Part shown: piece after piece, positions 62,378 through 64,000 of the stretch
Layout of the letters: each line of letters begins with the position of its first letter
Numbering within the stretch: position 1 is the stretch's first letter
DNA from: Flavobacterium piscinae
GTDB lineage: Bacteria; Bacteroidota; Bacteroidia; Flavobacteriales; Flavobacteriaceae
Assembly (NCBI RefSeq): GCF_004122145.1
Contig: NZ_SBKQ01000003.1
Location: 62,001-126,000 of the forward strand
DNA length: 64,000 nucleotides
Direction of reading: 5' to 3'
Program-made: the position numbers and the translations under genes
Notes under the pieces: generated by a model
The model's database searches: none
The model's input: only the letters and a program-made list of their open reading frames with translations
What the model was told of the DNA's origin: nothing

Positions 62378-62470
62378 ATGCCAAGTGGAAAAAAGAGAAA
62401 AAGACATAAGGTAGCGACGCACAAACGCAAGAAAAGAGCGAGAGCTAACCGTCACAAAAAGAAAAAGTAG
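62378..62470 (+). CDS. 30-residue highly basic protein, AURKAIP1/COX24-like
   Basis: M-P-S-G-K-K-R-K-R-H-K-V-A-T-H-K-R-K-K-R, then ten more residues; 18 of 30 are Lys or Arg. The pattern K-K-R-K-R-H-K...H-K-R-K-K-R-x-R-x-N-R-H is that of the small proteins annotated in Bacteroidetes as AURKAIP1/COX24 domain proteins, related to the mitoribosomal protein mS38, so a ribosomal role is likely. Short, but followed directly by a terminator that overlaps its stop. Confidence 0.85.
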   Translation: MPSGKKRKRHKVATHKRKKRARANRHKKKK

Positions 62471-62489
62471 TTCTAAACTACTTTTTTCT
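62462..62489 (+). terminator. terminator after the 30-residue gene
   Basis: AAAAAGTAGTT, loop CTA, AACTACTTTTT: an 11-bp stem that includes the stop codon, plus T-run. Confidence 0.88.
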
Positions 62490-62605
62490 TTTACAAAAAG
62501 TTCTTTGAAATGAAACAGTAAAAAACAATAACTGTTTCACCGGGTACAAACTACCTGTTTAAAATATTGTTTAATCCATCTGTACAATTAAGTTGGTGGT
62601 GAGTA

Positions 62606-62673
62606 GTTTCAAGTTTCAAGTTTCAAGTTGGTTATACTAATTTTTAACTTCCAGCTTTAAACTTCCAGCTTCT
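62606..62673. repeat. heptamer and 14-mer tandem repeats upstream of the RNase gene
   Basis: GTTTCAA repeated three and a half times (62606-62631), then AACTTCCAGCTTTA / AACTTCCAGCTTCT (62646-62673), period 14. The first unit is the reverse complement of the one at 52611. Confidence 0.75.
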
Positions 62674-62703
62674 GGCTAAAAGGTATAGATAAAAATTTAC
62701 AAC

Positions 62704-64000
62704 GTGAATAAAGAGTTGATCATCAGGTCAGGTTCTGAAGCTGTAGATTTTGCCTTATTAAAAGATGGAAAACTAGTAGAATTACACAAAGAAGAAGAGC
62801 AAAAGAGCGGTTTTCAAGTGGGTGATATTTTTATTGCCAAAATCAGAAAACCGGTTCCCGGTCTTAACGCGGCTTTTGTAAATTTAGGCTTTGAAAAAGA
62901 TGCCTTTTTACATTATCACGATTTAGGACCCAACTTAGCTTCGATGTTGAAGTTCACAAAACTTGTAAGCACAGGTAAACAAAAAGATTTCTCCCTTAAA
63001 AACTTTCAGTTTGAAAAAGAAATCGACAAAGACGGTATCATCACCGATGTGTTGAGTGCCAATCAGTCGGTTTTAGTACAAATCGTTAAAGAACCTATTT
63101 CTACCAAAGGTCCAAGAATTAGCTCAGAGCTATCATTGGCCGGAAGATATATCGTTCTGGTTCCATTTTCAGATCGCGTTTCTGTTTCTCAAAAAATAGA
63201 ATCGAAAGAAGAAAAAGACCGTTTAAAGAAACTTGTACAATCGATCAAACCAAAAGGATTTGGTGTTATTGTTCGCACAGTAGCAGAAGGCAAAAAAATA
63301 GCCGAACTAGACCAAGACATGCAGAATTTACTCAGTAAATGGACTGCCATGTGTAAAAAATTACCAACGGCTCATCATCCGTCAAAAGTTTTAAGTGAAA
63401 TGAACAGAGCTTCATCCATCCTTAGAGACGTATTTAATGATTCCTTTACCGGAATTTACATCGACGATGAAGAGTTGTTTGAGCAAACCAAGGAATCAAT
63501 TGAAGAAATTGATCCCTCAAAAGTATCTATTGTCAAGTTATACCAATCGAAAGAATTGCCCATCTTTGAAAAATACCATATCGAAAGACAAATCAAAACG
63601 TCTTTTGGCAGAACGGTATCGATGAGCAAAGGAGCTTATTTAATTATTGAACACACCGAAGCTCTTCACGTTATTGATGTGAACAGCGGAAATCGTTCCA
63701 ATAAAGCTCAAAATCAAGAAGATACTGCCTTAGAAGTAAACCTAATTGCTGCAGCAGAAGTTGCCAGACAATTGCGTTTGCGAGATATGGGCGGAATTAT
63801 TGTAGTCGATTTTATCGATATGCAAAATCCCGAAAACCGAAAAGTGCTTTTTGATTTCTTGCGAGAGGAAATGAGCGATGACAAAGCCAAACACAAAATC
63901 TTACCGCCAAGTAAGTTTGGATTAATCCAAATTACACGACAACGCGTAAGACCGGAAGTTAACATTAAAACAAGAGAAGAAGATCCAAACAAAGGAACTG
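62704..64000 (+). CDS. rng: Rne/Rng family ribonuclease (5' part)
   Basis: GTG start; 432 codons to the window edge without a stop. S1-like domain at about 35-130 (F-Q-V-G-D-I-F-I-A-K-I-R-K-P-V-P-G-L-N-A-A-F-V-N-L-G), and the RNase E/G catalytic part with H-V-I-D-V-N-S-G, E-V-A-R-Q-L-R-L-R-D-M-G-G-I-I-V-V-D-F-I-D-M (the two catalytic Asp) and I-T-R-Q-R-V-R. Single-strand-specific endoribonuclease for rRNA/mRNA processing. Start 233 bp after the basic protein gene. Confidence 0.93.
   Translation, partial: MNKELIIRSGSEAVDFALLKDGKLVELHKEEEQKSGFQVGDIFIAKIRKPVPGLNAAFVNLGFEKDAFLHYHDLGPNLASMLKFTKLVSTGKQKDFSLKNFQFEKEIDKDGIITDVLSANQSVLVQIVKEPISTKGPRISSELSLAGRYIVLVPFSDRVSVSQKIESKEEKDRLKKLVQSIKPKGFGVIVRTVAEGKKIAELDQDMQNLLSKWTAMCKKLPTAHHPSKVLSEMNRASSILRDVFNDSFTGIYIDDEELFEQTKESIEEIDPSKVSIVKLYQSKELPIFEKYHIERQIKTSFGRTVSMSKGAYLIIEHTEALHVIDVNSGNRSNKAQNQEDTALEVNLIAAAEVARQLRLRDMGGIIVVDFIDMQNPENRKVLFDFLREEMSDDKAKHKILPPSKFGLIQITRQRVRPEVNIKTREEDPNKGT

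Overview
The window reads as a chromosomal segment of a low-GC member of Flavobacteriaceae, most likely Flavobacterium or a close relative. Evidence: the gliding genes gldD-gldE next to ssb and mutY, a hybrid two-component system fused to an AraC domain, a TPP-riboswitch-controlled TonB receptor, promoters of the Bacteroidetes type (-33 TTG, -7 TAnnTTTG), almost no Shine-Dalgarno sequences, and frequent TTG/GTG starts. I see no rRNA, tRNA, CRISPR array, transposase or phage module.

Layout. 1-4.5 kb: end of a membrane metallophosphoesterase and a giant hybrid sensor/regulator. 4.7-10.5 kb: a small 4-helix transporter-like protein and a 1812-residue secreted fibre-like protein with a YadA-like head, long tandem repeats and a C-terminal self-cleaving S74 chaperone domain. 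10.6-14.5 kb: polA and two small envelope proteins. 14.6-24.3 kb: an 11-gene, almost gapless operon combining GTP cyclohydrolase II, a RibD-type reductase, a degenerate pyruvoyl-tetrahydropterin-synthase-like protein and a zinc-less MDR dehydrogenase with a CDP-alcohol phosphatidyltransferase, a glycosyltransferase, three methyltransferases, a flippase and an LTA-synthase-like phosphatase-superfamily enzyme. This is the best candidate for an undescribed system: it looks like a route to an exported, lipid- or glycan-linked pyrimidine/pterin compound. 24.2-28.5 kb: a LacI regulator, then rplM-rpsI and rpsB-tsf with structured leaders.

28.5-46.3 kb: mostly housekeeping (ald, tag, aat, greA, HIT, histidine kinase, flavin reductase) plus a TonB receptor under a TPP riboswitch, and a pnuC - NadR-like kinase/DUF4301 fusion - arfB string; then a PcrB-type prenylglyceryl phosphate synthase and a phosphopantetheinyl transferase. 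46.4-55.8 kb: ahcY, rplU-rpmA (L21 carries a helix-hairpin-helix tail), a catalytic/non-catalytic pair of M16 peptidases, an EamA transporter, a heavy-metal-domain lipoprotein, a methyltransferase and an M90 peptidase.

55.9-58.4 kb is a small accessory cassette downstream of gldD: a lipoprotein with a JAMM-like H-x-H...S-x-x-D motif and a DUF6705-like partner, flanked by fragments that duplicate the 3' end of gldD and an internal piece of the lipoprotein gene. The differences in these fragments are nearly all synonymous, which points to recombination with a related strain. 58.5-64 kb: gldD, gldE, ssb, mutY, an HU protein, a 30-residue basic protein and the start of an RNase E/G gene. Two copies of a 16-bp inverted repeat and several heptameric tandem repeats are scattered between genes.
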